Part shown: positions 34,453-42,912 of the stretch, in pieces | How positions within the stretch are numbered: the stretch's first letter is position 1 | Layout of the letters: each line of letters begins with the position of its first letter | NCBI GenBank assembly: GCA_024710905.1 | Contig: JANJTV010000041.1 | Location: 1-57,060 of the forward strand | Reading direction: 5' to 3' | Origin: Anaerolineales bacterium | GTDB lineage: Bacteria > Chloroflexota > Anaerolineae > Anaerolineales > Villigracilaceae | DNA length: 57,060 nt | Notes under the pieces: generated by a model | Database searches by the model: none | Told to the model about the DNA's origin: nothing | Seen by the model: the letters and a program-made list of their open reading frames with translations, nothing else | Position numbers and translations under genes: made by a program

Positions 34453-35726
34453 AGGTCATTAAGGTTTTCGAGGAATTCCTGATTATTCTTTGATTTTATC
34501 ATGCGTTGCAGGATGGCTTCGGTGGCAACGGTCTGATCCATGCCTGCACCACCGGGAGGCGGGCTGACCATCTGGGCGTACATGCGGCGCATGAGCCAGA
34601 CCCGTTGAAGGATATCCGGCCCCAGCAGCAGGTCTTCACGCCGGGTGGAGGAGCGTTCAATATCCACAGCCGGGAAGATGCGGCGTTCCTGCAGCTTACG
34701 TGACAGGTGCATTTCCATGTTCCCGGTGCCTTTAAATTCTTCGTAGACCACATCATCCAGGCGCGATCCCGTATCCACCAGGCAGGTGGCAATGATGGTC
34801 AGTGAACCGCCTTCTTCGAGGTTGCGGGCCGCGCCAAAGAAATGCTTGGGTGGGTACAAGGCCGAGGGGTCCATACCACCGCTCAGGGTGCGGCCAGACG
34901 GATTGACCGTCAGGTTGTAGGCGCGCGCCAGGCGGGTGATTGAATCCATCAGGATGACTACATGACGGCCAATCTCAACCAGCCGCTTAGCCCGAGAGAG
35001 GGCAATCTCGGCTGTACGGACATGCGATTGTACAGGCTCGTCGAAGGTCGAGGCAATCACCTCGGCGTCCACAGAACGATCCATGTCGGTCACTTCTTCA
35101 GGGCGTTCGCCAATCAGCGCCACCATCAGGTGCACGTCCGGGTATTGGCTCGAGATGGCATTAGCAATCAACTTCATGATGGTCGTTTTGCCCGCCTTGG
35201 GCGGTGAAACAATCAGACCACGCTGGCCGCGCCCAATCGGCGAAACCAGATTGATCAGCCGGGTTGCCAGTATATCACCGCGTGTCTCCAGGTCAAAACG
35301 GACATCCGGGAAGATTGGGGTCAGGTTCTCAAACTTGGGGCGATACTTGGCTTTTTCAGGGTCAATACCGTTTATGCTTTCCACCTTGAGCAGCCCAAAA
35401 TGGCGCTCGCTGTCACGTGGCGGGCGCACATGGCCAATCACCAGGTCACCTTCGCGCAGTTCATAACGACGAAGTTGGGCCTGCGACACGTACACATCAT
35501 CGTCGTTCGTGGTATAGCGGGCCGAGCGCAGGAAACCAATCCCCTCGCCCATAATCTCAAGAATGCCACCACGAATTTCAATTCCCTGCCGCAGGGCTTC
35601 CTCCTGTCGCAGGCGCAACACCAGGGCTTCTTTCTTCAGGCGGTTGGCGTTCGCAATGTTAAACTCCCCGCTTGCCATCTGGCGCAATTCAGCAAGGGGT
35701 TTGCTTTCAAGTTCTAGGATGTCCAT
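34449..35726 (-). CDS. rho: Transcription termination factor Rho
   Basis: 425 residues. Rho is a hexameric RNA-dependent ATPase that ends transcripts. N-terminal RNA-binding OB domain includes GILEIMGEGIGFLRSARY and the Y-V-S-Q-x-Q-x-R-R-Y block. Walker A is SPPKAGKTTIMK, Walker B VVILMDSITRLARAYN, and the Q/R loop GMDPSALYPPKHFFGAARN is complete. Length is normal. A 170-base leader separates it from its likely promoter. The overlap with a cell-wall hydrolase gene is unusual. Confidence 0.97.
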   Translation of the reverse strand: MDILELESKPLAELRQMASGEFNIANANRLKKEALVLRLRQEEALRQGIEIRGGILEIMGEGIGFLRSARYTTNDDDVYVSQAQLRRYELREGDLVIGHVRPPRDSERHFGLLKVESINGIDPEKAKYRPKFENLTPIFPDVRFDLETRGDILATRLINLVSPIGRGQRGLIVSPPKAGKTTIMKLIANAISSQYPDVHLMVALIGERPEEVTDMDRSVDAEVIASTFDEPVQSHVRTAEIALSRAKRLVEIGRHVVILMDSITRLARAYNLTVNPSGRTLSGGMDPSALYPPKHFFGAARNLEEGGSLTIIATCLVDTGSRLDDVVYEEFKGTGNMEMHLSRKLQERRIFPAVDIERSSTRREDLLLGPDILQRVWLMRRMYAQMVSPPPGGAGMDQTVATEAILQRMIKSKNNQEFLENLNDL

Positions 35727-35845
35727 AATGTTGTCTCAAATCTTTTCTTTGGGATGAATGTGAAAATAAGCTCACCGCTTGAACGGGAGCAAGGTCGCGA
35801 GGGTCAAATAGCACAATGCAAGGAGGTCATTAAGTATTGCTGTTC

Positions 35846-35862
35846 AGCCAGGCACACTGGCT
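35846..35862 (-). other. Hairpin in the rho leader
   Basis: AGCCAG (35846-35851) pairs with CTGGCT (35857-35862), loop of five. It lies about 120 bases upstream of the rho start. rho leaders elsewhere carry autoregulatory structures; whether this one does is not known. Confidence 0.3.
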
Positions 35863-35908
35863 TTGGCGTTTCATTAATTAGTTTTCAAAATACTGGGGAA
35901 TTTCTAAA

Positions 35909-35917
35909 ATTATAGCA
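35909..35917 (-). promoter_or_regulatory. Extended -10 promoter of rho
   Basis: Minus strand TGCTATAAT (35917-35909) is a TGn-TATAAT extended -10, about 180 bases upstream of the rho ATG and just 25 bases past the gamma-glutamyltransferase stop. No clear -35. Confidence 0.55.
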
Positions 35918-35938
35918 CAAATTTAGAAACAATGTTCT

Positions 35939-37570
35939 TTACAAAAGCGTCATTGCCAGCCCATCGGCGCGTGGATCAGACCCACCCGCCAGCGTACCAC
36001 CGTTATCACGAATAATCACCTGTCCCCGGCCAAACAAGGCCCGCCCCATGCCACTTACAGGCTGTACGGCATGACCCATTTCGGCCAGCCTTGCCGCTGC
36101 CTGCCAGGGGAAGCCTTCTTCCAGAGATACTGAGCCACCTGCCTCGCCACTGGCAATACAAAAACGCGGCTGGTCGAGCACCTGCTGCGGGTCGAGGGCG
36201 TCCACCAGCAGACCCAAGCCGACCTGCACATGCCCCTGCGGTTGCATAAAGCCGCCCATCACACCAAACGGGCCATACAGGCTGCCATCGGATTCACGGG
36301 TAATCAGGCCAGGGATGATGGTGTGGTACGGGCGCTTGCCCGGGGCGAGGTGATTTGGGTGCTGCGGGTCCAGGCTGAAATTATGGCCGCGGTTTTGCAG
36401 GGTAAAGCCAAAACCTTTCGGCACAATGCCCGTTCCAAAACCCATATAGTTGCTGTTAATAAATGAACAGGCATTGCCATCTGCATCCACCACGCAAAAA
36501 TAGACTGTGTCAGAGGAGGCAAATGGGGTTCCTTTTTGCTGGTCAATGCTGACTTTTTTCGGGTTGATTAATTTCCGCCGCTCACTGGCATATTCCTTCG
36601 AGAGCAATTCGGCCAATGGGATTTGCTCCACAGCTGGGTCTGTGATGTACCAGCGGCCATCGGCAAAGGCCAACCGCAAGGATTCGATCAACAAGTGCAG
36701 GCGTTCCGGAGAAAGCGGATCCATTCCGGCCAGATCGAAGCCTTCCAGTAAATTGAGCGCCAGCAGGGCAATCATTCCCTGTCCGTTGGGCGGGCATTCA
36801 TGGATTCGGTATCCGGCATAAGTCACACTGGCAGGCTGCTCCCAACTCGAAGCATGCCCGGCCAGGTCTGCCGCAGTCATCACACCGCCTGCCTGTTGCA
36901 AAACCTGCACAATGGCCTCAGCGATTTCACCTTCATAGAAGGCTTTTTTACCGCCTTCTGCAAGCAGCCGAAACGTACGCGCCAGGCCCGGGTTACGGAA
37001 AATCTCCCCCGGGTTGGGACCCCGCCCATCCAGGGTCATTTCGCGGCCATGTAAAGCTGTCTTAAGTTGGTTTTCTGCGCCGCGCCGCCAGAAATAAGAT
37101 GTCAATGGCGCAACCGGGAAACCTTCCTCCGCCAGGCGAATGGCCGGGGCAAGCAGCTCCGCCAGAGACAGTGAGCCGTGCTTTTCGACCAGATCGACCC
37201 AGCCAGCACAGGCGCCAGGCACACTGACCGTGTGGGCATGGTAAGGAGGCAACTCGCCACGAAAACCCTCCCGATCGAGCCTCTCCAGGGTCAGGTTGGC
37301 CGGGGCACGGCCAGAACCATTTAACGCGCTCACCTGGCGGGTTTTTGTATCGTAATACAACGCAAACATATCACCGCCAATCCCTGTGGAAGTTGGCTCG
37401 GTGACATTTAGGGCTGCTGCGATAGCAACAGCAGCATCGGCTGCATTGCCACCCCGGGCAAGGATACTTAACCCGGCGGCTGTGGCCAGCGGCTGGGAAG
37501 AAGCCACCATGCCGCCGCGACCATAGACTGTAGAACGATGAGAATTAAAAGAGAGTGCGTTTCCTGACAT
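35939..37570 (-). CDS. ggt: Gamma-glutamyltransferase
   Basis: 543 residues. Transfers or hydrolyses the gamma-glutamyl group of glutathione-like peptides after self-cleavage into large and small subunits. The catalytic Thr is in SSDTVYFCVVDADGNACSFINSNY; ARGGNAADAAVAIAAALNVTEPTSTGIGGDMFALYYD and NGSGRAPANLTLE match the large subunit, and GGFMQPQGHVQVGLGLLVDALDPQQVLDQPRFC the small one. No signal peptide seen, so it is likely cytoplasmic and may act on a related amide. It follows the CorC-type gene by 6 bases. Confidence 0.93.
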   Translation of the reverse strand: MSGNALSFNSHRSTVYGRGGMVASSQPLATAAGLSILARGGNAADAAVAIAAALNVTEPTSTGIGGDMFALYYDTKTRQVSALNGSGRAPANLTLERLDREGFRGELPPYHAHTVSVPGACAGWVDLVEKHGSLSLAELLAPAIRLAEEGFPVAPLTSYFWRRGAENQLKTALHGREMTLDGRGPNPGEIFRNPGLARTFRLLAEGGKKAFYEGEIAEAIVQVLQQAGGVMTAADLAGHASSWEQPASVTYAGYRIHECPPNGQGMIALLALNLLEGFDLAGMDPLSPERLHLLIESLRLAFADGRWYITDPAVEQIPLAELLSKEYASERRKLINPKKVSIDQQKGTPFASSDTVYFCVVDADGNACSFINSNYMGFGTGIVPKGFGFTLQNRGHNFSLDPQHPNHLAPGKRPYHTIIPGLITRESDGSLYGPFGVMGGFMQPQGHVQVGLGLLVDALDPQQVLDQPRFCIASGEAGGSVSLEEGFPWQAAARLAEMGHAVQPVSGMGRALFGRGQVIIRDNGGTLAGGSDPRADGLAMTLL

Positions 37571-37576
37571 CGCAGG

Positions 37577-38872
37577 TTAATCGCCTGACTTCTTGATCTG
37601 CGAAACAACCAGAACCTTATCGACCCGGTTGCCATCCATATCCATAATCTCAAAGTGCAGACCGTTCCATTCCACACGGTCAGCAGTCATTGGCACACGC
37701 CCCAACTGTGTCATCAAAAATCCGCCCAGCGTCTCATATTCATCTTCATCGGGCATGTAGCGAATGTTGAAAATCTCTTTAAAATCTTCAATTTCGATCA
37801 TGCCATCCAGCAACCAGGATCCATCCTGGCGTTGGGTGGCCTGCGGCTCACCATCTTCTATTTCACCAACGATTTCTTCCAGGATATCGCTAATGGTCAG
37901 CAACCCTTGCACCGATCCAAATTCATCCACCACAATCAGCATCTCGGCCTGGCCGGATTTGAAAATCTCCAAGGCGCGGGAGGCGTGCGCTGTCTCAGGG
38001 ATAAAAGTGATGGGCTGCAGATTAAGCTGCAAACGCAAGGCCTCGCCATGCAGGCTTTCGAGCAGCAGGTCACGCGCCTTGATGGTTCCCTTCACGGCAT
38101 CCAGGCTATCTTCACAGACCGGGAATTGCGAATAGGGACTTTCAGCAATCACCTGTTTAATTTCATCATGGGTATCGTTCAGGTCAAGCCAGACAATTTC
38201 AGAACGCGGGGTCATCAGCGAAAACACACGGCGATCATGCAGCCTGAAGACACCCTCGACCATGTCGTGTTCTACTTCCTGGAACACCCCGGCCTGGGTA
38301 CCCTGATCGAGCAGTACTTGCAATTCTTCTTCAGTGACAGGCGGTTCATCATTTTGTTTGACGCCAAACAGGCGTAAGATTAAATCAGTTACCGCAGTAA
38401 GGAAGTTAACCAGCGGGGAAAATATTCTGGAAATCAGGAGCATTGGCCCGGCAACAATGGAGGCTATCTGTTCCGGGTTTTGCAAGGCCAGCCGCTTGGG
38501 AACAAGCTCACCGACCACAAGTGAAAGCAAAGTTATAAAAAGGATAACGATGCCCAGGCTAAGCGACTCGGCATAGGGAGCCAGAATGGGAATGGAGCTA
38601 AACAGTTCCCCCAGGCTTCGCGACATTGTAGCGCCACCAAATGCGCCAGCCATAATGCCAATCAGCGTAATACCAACCTGCACGGTTGACAAAAAATCGT
38701 TAGGAGATTCGCTCAATGCCAGGGCAACCTTGCTCCTGGAATCGCCTTCATTAACCCTTTGCTGCAGGCGCGCTTTTCGAGCCGAGACAATCGCCATCTC
38801 GGAGAGCGAGAAAACACCATTCAGCAATATCAGGAGGAAGATGATTAAGAGTTCTAGACTTATGTCAGACAT
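37577..38872 (-). CDS. CNNM/CorC-type transporter with CBS pair (HlyC/CorC family)
   Basis: 431 residues. The N-terminal DUF21/CNNM domain has three to four membrane helices (about 1-170; LLILLNGVFSLSEMAIVSARKARL and VVGELVPKRLALQNPEQIA). Two CBS domains follow (about 190-320; MTPRSEIVWLDLNDT, LIVVDEFGSVQGLLTISDILEEIVGEI), then a C-terminal CorC_HlyC domain (about 335-425). Family members export Mg2+ or Co2+ or confer resistance. Start ATG 38872. It heads a two-gene unit with ggt. Confidence 0.93.
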   Translation of the reverse strand: MSDISLELLIIFLLILLNGVFSLSEMAIVSARKARLQQRVNEGDSRSKVALALSESPNDFLSTVQVGITLIGIMAGAFGGATMSRSLGELFSSIPILAPYAESLSLGIVILFITLLSLVVGELVPKRLALQNPEQIASIVAGPMLLISRIFSPLVNFLTAVTDLILRLFGVKQNDEPPVTEEELQVLLDQGTQAGVFQEVEHDMVEGVFRLHDRRVFSLMTPRSEIVWLDLNDTHDEIKQVIAESPYSQFPVCEDSLDAVKGTIKARDLLLESLHGEALRLQLNLQPITFIPETAHASRALEIFKSGQAEMLIVVDEFGSVQGLLTISDILEEIVGEIEDGEPQATQRQDGSWLLDGMIEIEDFKEIFNIRYMPDEDEYETLGGFLMTQLGRVPMTADRVEWNGLHFEIMDMDGNRVDKVLVVSQIKKSGD

Positions 38873-38966
38873 GATGACTATACAACGCTGCGGACCCTTG
38901 GAGCCGCCAAGTTATTTTACACGGTATTGGGCGAATTTACGAATGAATATTCAGGGAGTTTCCAGG

Positions 38967-40034
38967 TCAGGAACGGGACACGAAAACGCTATCCCCCTCC
39001 TCAACCACGCCAATTTGCCAGGCAGGCTGAGCCAACTCCGCAGCCCGGGCTTGGAAATCGGCCCATTTGGCGGGAGGCAGGCTCAGGAGCAGCCCGCCGC
39101 TGGTCTGGGCATCGAACAGCAGCATCTGCGAGGCTTCATCAATCCCATCTGCGAAGCGTACGCGCGGACCAAAATACTGGCGATTATCGGAAGTGCCACC
39201 GGGGAAAGTCCATGCATCGGCATATTTTTGCGCACCGGCAAGAAATGGCAGGCTGGCGAAATTGAAACGTAAACCCACGCTGGAGGCAGAGGCCATCTCC
39301 CAGCCGTGGCCGAGCAAACCAAAGCCAGTGATGTCTGTTCCGCCACGAACCTCGAACTCTCGAGCCAGTTGCCCGGCATCCTTGTTCAGGCGGCTCATCC
39401 ATTGAGTCACTTCCTGCACATCCTGTTCGCTGGCCTGGCCACGTTTGAGCGCCGTGGTCGTGACACCAAAGCCAAGCGGCTTGGTCAGCACCAGCAGGTC
39501 ACCAGGTCGGGCACCTTTTTTGGAGATGATTTTTCGTGGGTGAACAAAACCCATAACCACCAGGCCAAACTTTGGCTCTTTATCCTGAACGGTATGGCCG
39601 CCTGCAATGACTACACCTGCCTCACGGGCTTTGCTAGCCCCGCCGCGCAAAATCTCACCGGAAATTTCGGCTGGCAGGTCGGGTGGCAGAGCAGCAATGT
39701 TGAGCGCCATAAACGGAACCCCGCCCATGGCATAGACATCCGACAGGCTGTTGGCGGCCGCGATTGCGCCATATTCAAATGGCGTATCTACGACCGGGGT
39801 GAAGAAATCGGTGGTCACCACCAGGGCGCGTTCATCGTCCAGTTTCCAGACAGCCGAATCGTCCGGCTCGCCAAGACCCACCAGCAAGTCGGGATAATCA
39901 CGGGCATCAAACATGCTTGAAACCGGGCGCAGTACCTGCGCCAGCGTCTCCGCGTTAAGCTTGGAAGCTCAACCCGCGCAATTGGAGAGACTGGTCAGGC
40001 GGATCTGTTTACCAGATGGATGTGTTTCGTTCAT
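38967..40034 (-). CDS. selD: Selenide, water dikinase SelD, itself a selenoprotein (Sec22)
   Basis: 355 residues with an in-frame TGA at codon 22 (39971-39969). SelD makes selenophosphate from selenide and ATP. Before the first internal ATG at 39914 the frame continues upstream as M-N-E-T-H-P-S-G-K-Q-I-R-L-T-S-L-S-N-C-A-G-U-A-S-K-L to ATG 40034. The C-A-G-U-A-S-K-L stretch matches the SelD active site (C-A-G-C-A-x-K-L), with Sec in place of Cys17 of E. coli and Lys25 for catalysis. Downstream: TDFFTPVVDTPFEYG, GGHTVQDKEPKFGLVVMG, GGTDITGFGLLGHG, FDAQTSGGLLLSL. A conventional start at 39914 would lose the active site. Confidence 0.93.
39926..39971 (-). promoter_or_regulatory. Candidate SECIS element of selD
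   Basis: After the UGA (39971-39969) the minus strand has GGCGCA (39942-39937), loop GGUAC (39936-39932), UGCGCC (39931-39926), six perfect pairs. The loop begins 33 bases after the UGA, inside the range of bacterial SECIS elements, and starts with GG like the fdhA loop. The sequence is less alike than that of fdhA. Confidence 0.7.
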
Positions 40035-40052
40035 ACGGTCACCAATCAACAC

Positions 40053-40083
40053 AAAGGGAGGGGCAAAAAATGCCCCTCCCTTT
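40053..40083 (-). terminator. Strong hairpin between the SPFH gene and selD
   Basis: AAAGGGAGGGGCA (40053-40065) pairs with TGCCCCTCCCTTT (40071-40083), loop of five A. It lies 16 bases past the SPFH stop and 19 before the selD ATG. A short T run follows on the minus strand. Leaves no room for a promoter in front of selD, so it may be an attenuator or processing element. Confidence 0.75.
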
Positions 40084-40098
40084 ATTACATAATTTGCC

Positions 40099-41121
40099 TT
40101 ACTGTGGCGGAGCCGTCAGGTCGGGCAATGGGAATACAAACGGCGAATCGCTCGGCAGTAGCATCACCTGGATGTTCGGGGTCAGCTGGTTGATATATTG
40201 ATAGGTTAACAAACTCGGGTTTTCCCGAATCACCTGGGCAATATATTCCAGCGCCCGGGCTTCTGCTTCCGCCTCGATCAGGCGAGCATCCGCTGCACCC
40301 TGGGCGGCAATCACTGCGGCATCCGCCTGGCCTTGCGCCACCTGGCGGGCCTGTTCGGCTTCCTGGCGCCTTTGTTCAACCACAAAAGCCGCCTGCTGGG
40401 CCAACTGTTCGGCAATCTGTTTCTGTTCCACCGAAGCAGCATATTCCGGCGAGAAGGTGATATTACGCAACACAAAATCCACCAGGATCAAGCCATTATC
40501 AGCCAGCTTGCTTTCCAGGTTGGTACGGATGTTTTCCACCAGGGCAAAGCGCTGCGAACTGACCACTTGCTCCACGCCATACTGCGAAACAGCATCACGG
40601 ATGATGCCACGCGCCTGCGCCCGCACCAGGTCTTCGGTGTAACGATCCTGCCAGGCAATATGGACATCAATCACCCGATTGGGATCAATTGCATAAATCA
40701 CCGAAGCATCAACACTGATTTCCTGCCCGTCAGACGTGCGGGCCGCAACCGAGTCATCGCCCTGCACAAATCCCTCATCGCCTGCAATCGACATGGTATA
40801 GGTCTGCTTTGAAATCGGGTAAATCACCACCCGCTCTGCAAAGGGAAGCACCCAACTTAGGCCCGGCTGAAGGATTTCCTCGCGGTAGCCCTTTGGCTGC
40901 ACCGCCGAGATGACCACACCGCGTTCCTGCGGCTCAATGAACACCAATCCGGCAGAGACCACCGACAGAACACTTGCCAGCACAATACCACCAATCAGCA
41001 ATGTCGAAAATCCACCCACCGGCTGGTTGCGGCTGGCACGCACCACCACCAATATCAAAATAGCAATGACAGCCAGCCAGGTAAAACCAGCGAGCAAACC
41101 AACAAGTTCTGCAACATTCAT
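40099..41121 (-). CDS. SPFH/band-7 (prohibitin-like) membrane protein
   Basis: 340 residues from ATG 41121 (AAAGGAGGAAGAATCTC upstream). Two N-terminal hydrophobic segments (about 5-28 and 39-62) precede the SPFH domain (about 70-240: VFIEPQERGVVISAVQPKGYREEILQPGLSWVLPFAERVVIYPISKQTYTM). A long Ala/Gln/Glu coiled coil follows (about 240-310) and then a hydrophilic tail. Prohibitin/HflC-like proteins scaffold membrane proteases or lipid domains. No NfeD-type partner is adjacent. A TATAAT (minus, 41151-41146) lies 25 bases upstream. Confidence 0.85.
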   Translation of the reverse strand: MNVAELVGLLAGFTWLAVIAILILVVVRASRNQPVGGFSTLLIGGIVLASVLSVVSAGLVFIEPQERGVVISAVQPKGYREEILQPGLSWVLPFAERVVIYPISKQTYTMSIAGDEGFVQGDDSVAARTSDGQEISVDASVIYAIDPNRVIDVHIAWQDRYTEDLVRAQARGIIRDAVSQYGVEQVVSSQRFALVENIRTNLESKLADNGLILVDFVLRNITFSPEYAASVEQKQIAEQLAQQAAFVVEQRRQEAEQARQVAQGQADAAVIAAQGAADARLIEAEAEARALEYIAQVIRENPSLLTYQYINQLTPNIQVMLLPSDSPFVFPLPDLTAPPQ

Positions 41122-41145
41122 GAGATTCTTCCTCCTTTGGATAGC

Positions 41146-41163
41146 ATTATAACTTGTTAGAAT
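41146..41163. promoter_or_regulatory. Divergent -10 boxes for the SPFH and PyrK-like genes
   Basis: Minus strand TATAAT at 41151-41146 drives the SPFH gene. Plus strand TAGAAT at 41158-41163 ends 6 bases before the ATG at 41170, so the PyrK-like gene would be leaderless. The two -10 boxes are 6 bases apart and their -35 regions overlap the other promoter. Confidence 0.55.
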
Positions 41164-41169
41164 ATACGT

Positions 41170-41838
41170 ATGCACCTCGCCAAGGGCCTCATTGATGAAA
41201 TATTTATACAGGGGTATCGCGCCGCACATGTCTCCTGCCCACCAACCCTGATTCCCGCGCCCGGGCAATACCTGCTGGCACAGGCGGATTCTGATCCTGG
41301 CTCCCCCTTACCGTATCCCGTTTTTGCCAGCGAGGTGACCTCCCGTGGTTTTTACGCTGCCGCGCCCCTCCCGCCTGGCTGGCTGCCCGGCACCTCCCTG
41401 AATTTGCGCGGGCCGCTCGGCCACGGATTTGACCTACCTGCCTCCGCACGCAAACTCGCCCTGCTGGAAGTCGACCGCCACAACGCCGGGCTGTTTGGCC
41501 TGCTGGAACCTGCCCTGAAGCGCAGCATGGAAATTACCATCGTCACCCAATCCAGTTACCCGGACCTGCCTGCCAGCATTGAGATTCTGCCGGCCGAAGG
41601 GCTGGCCGAAGCGGCCCGCTGGGCAGACCTGGTCGCAGCCAGCCTCTCTCGTGAGCACCTACCGGCCCTCAAACAACAACTTCCACGCGAGACATTGGCC
41701 TATGCCCAGGCATTGATTCACACCAACATGCCCTGTGGCGCTCTCGCAGAATGTGGCATTTGCGCCGTTCATCACGCAAGGGGCTGGCTGCTGGCCTGCA
41801 AAGATGGACCAGTTTTCCCTCTCAACCAGCTCTCCTAG
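41170..41838 (+). CDS. PyrK-like iron-sulfur flavoprotein reductase subunit
   Basis: 222 residues. PyrK-type proteins carry FAD and a [2Fe-2S] cluster and pass electrons from NADH to a dehydrogenase. The N-terminal half is a flavin-binding barrel (PAPGQYLLAQADS, GFYAAAPLPPGWLPGTSLNLRGPLGHGFDL), the middle a nucleotide-binding part, and the C-terminus carries Cys in CGALAECGICAVHHARGWLLACKDGPVF, spaced like the PyrK cluster motif. No pyrD or other dehydrogenase is adjacent, so the redox partner is unknown. Confidence 0.75.
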   Translation: MHLAKGLIDEIFIQGYRAAHVSCPPTLIPAPGQYLLAQADSDPGSPLPYPVFASEVTSRGFYAAAPLPPGWLPGTSLNLRGPLGHGFDLPASARKLALLEVDRHNAGLFGLLEPALKRSMEITIVTQSSYPDLPASIEILPAEGLAEAARWADLVAASLSREHLPALKQQLPRETLAYAQALIHTNMPCGALAECGICAVHHARGWLLACKDGPVFPLNQLS

Positions 41839-41887
41839 GGCCAGAACCTTATGGTTTAAAAAGGTCCGGAACCAGCATCCTTACACG

Positions 41888-41904
41888 AATGTATCAAATA
41901 CATT
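41888..41904 (+). repeat. Perfect inverted repeat upstream of the recombinase-like gene
   Basis: AATGTAT (41888-41894), three bases, ATACATT (41898-41904). A 7-base arm pair with a 3-base centre could be an operator. It is shorter than a dif-type recombination site. Confidence 0.4.
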
Positions 41905-41912
41905 GCAAAACC

Positions 41913-41939
41913 AAACTGCACTTGTGTGCAGTTTTTTTT
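41913..41939 (+). terminator. Terminator of the PyrK-like gene
   Basis: AAACTGCAC (41913-41921) pairs with GTGCAGTTT (41926-41934), loop TTGT, then a run of eight T. Confidence 0.9.
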
Positions 41940-41981
41940 GATATAAACTATACGCAAGGGAATTTTTTTCAAGGAGCATAC

Positions 41982-42881
41982 ATGAGCGCCACCACAACCG
42001 TAACGCACATTACCGCCAATACCGCCATCCCGGCAGCCATTGGTTCCTATGAGTATTACCTGAATGACCAGGCTCGTTCACCTTACACCATCAAGGCCTT
42101 CATGTCAGACCTGCGCCTGTTGGCTTCCTATTTCCCTGAAGACCGCACCCTCGGCGCAGTCACCACAGCCGACCTGAACACCTTTTTTGAGTGGATGCAG
42201 AACGAACGTGGTGTACCATGCAGCCCGAAGACACTTGCCCGGCGCATTACCACAACCAAATCCTTCTTCCGCTGGCTGCATAAGAGCGGCACCCTACTGG
42301 TAGACCCGGCCGAAAAAGTGGTCCAGCGCTCCGCCACCAGCCCCCTGCCCACCATCCTGACCGAAGACGAAGTGCAGGCTGCCCTACTGGCCGCAGACCG
42401 CTACCGCCGCAAATCCAAGCCCGATGCCCGGCCATATACATTGCTCTACCTGTTGTTAACCACCGGCATCAAAAAGAGTGAGTGCCTGGGAATTCACAGC
42501 AATCATATTGATCTGGAAAACCCCGGCGGGGCGATTGTTTTCATCCGCTATGCCAGCCCGGTAAACCGCTACAAAGAACGCAAACTGCCCCTGGCGGAGG
42601 ACTGGATTCCCGTCTACGAGGAATATATCGCCCAGTACAACCCGGCCGATGCGCTATTCCCATGGTCGCCGCGCCGCCTGGAATACCTGCTCGAGGACAT
42701 CAGCAATGACGCCGGCTTAACCAAGCACCTGTCCTTTGATATGTGCCGCTGGACGTACGCCATTGGAGAATATCGGCGCGGTGTCGAACCGGACAAAATC
42801 CGCCAGAGTCTGGGGGTATCAAAGATTCAGTGGCGCGAGCTGCTGCTCAAGTTACGCCAACTTTCGGGCGAAAGCAAATAA
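41982..42881 (+). CDS. Catalytically degenerate tyrosine-recombinase-like protein
   Basis: 299 residues from ATG 41982, AAGGAG 6 bases upstream. The N-terminal SAM-like domain (YEYYLNDQARSPYTIKAFMSDLRLLASYF) and the core (LLYLLLTTGIKKSECLGIHSNHIDLEN) follow XerC/D. But the active-site residues are altered: Arg I is Lys164 (TGIKKSE), the H-x-x-R motif is D253-M-C-R256, the LGH block reads LGVS, and no Tyr occurs after residue 269. Only Arg256 and perhaps a Lys are left. It should bind DNA but not cut it. Probably a DNA-bridging or regulatory protein; there is no sign of a mobile element. Confidence 0.8.
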   Translation: MSATTTVTHITANTAIPAAIGSYEYYLNDQARSPYTIKAFMSDLRLLASYFPEDRTLGAVTTADLNTFFEWMQNERGVPCSPKTLARRITTTKSFFRWLHKSGTLLVDPAEKVVQRSATSPLPTILTEDEVQAALLAADRYRRKSKPDARPYTLLYLLLTTGIKKSECLGIHSNHIDLENPGGAIVFIRYASPVNRYKERKLPLAEDWIPVYEEYIAQYNPADALFPWSPRRLEYLLEDISNDAGLTKHLSFDMCRWTYAIGEYRRGVEPDKIRQSLGVSKIQWRELLLKLRQLSGESK

Positions 42882-42912
42882 ACATACGGGCGGGATTCAC
42901 CCGCCCGTATGT
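42882..42912. other. Hairpin over the convergent gene ends
   Basis: ACATACGGGCGGG pairs with CCCGCCCGTATGT, loop of five. It spans the tilS stop. T runs are poor on both sides, so a terminator call is uncertain. Confidence 0.5.

Noticed and set aside
41982..42881. The recombinase-like gene as a sign of an integrated mobile element
   Set aside because: Its active site is degenerate and there are no attachment-site repeats, tRNA neighbour or phage genes.
42882..42912. The convergent-end hairpin as a firm terminator
   Set aside because: The stem is strong but the T runs are poor on both strands, so it is kept as a hairpin only.
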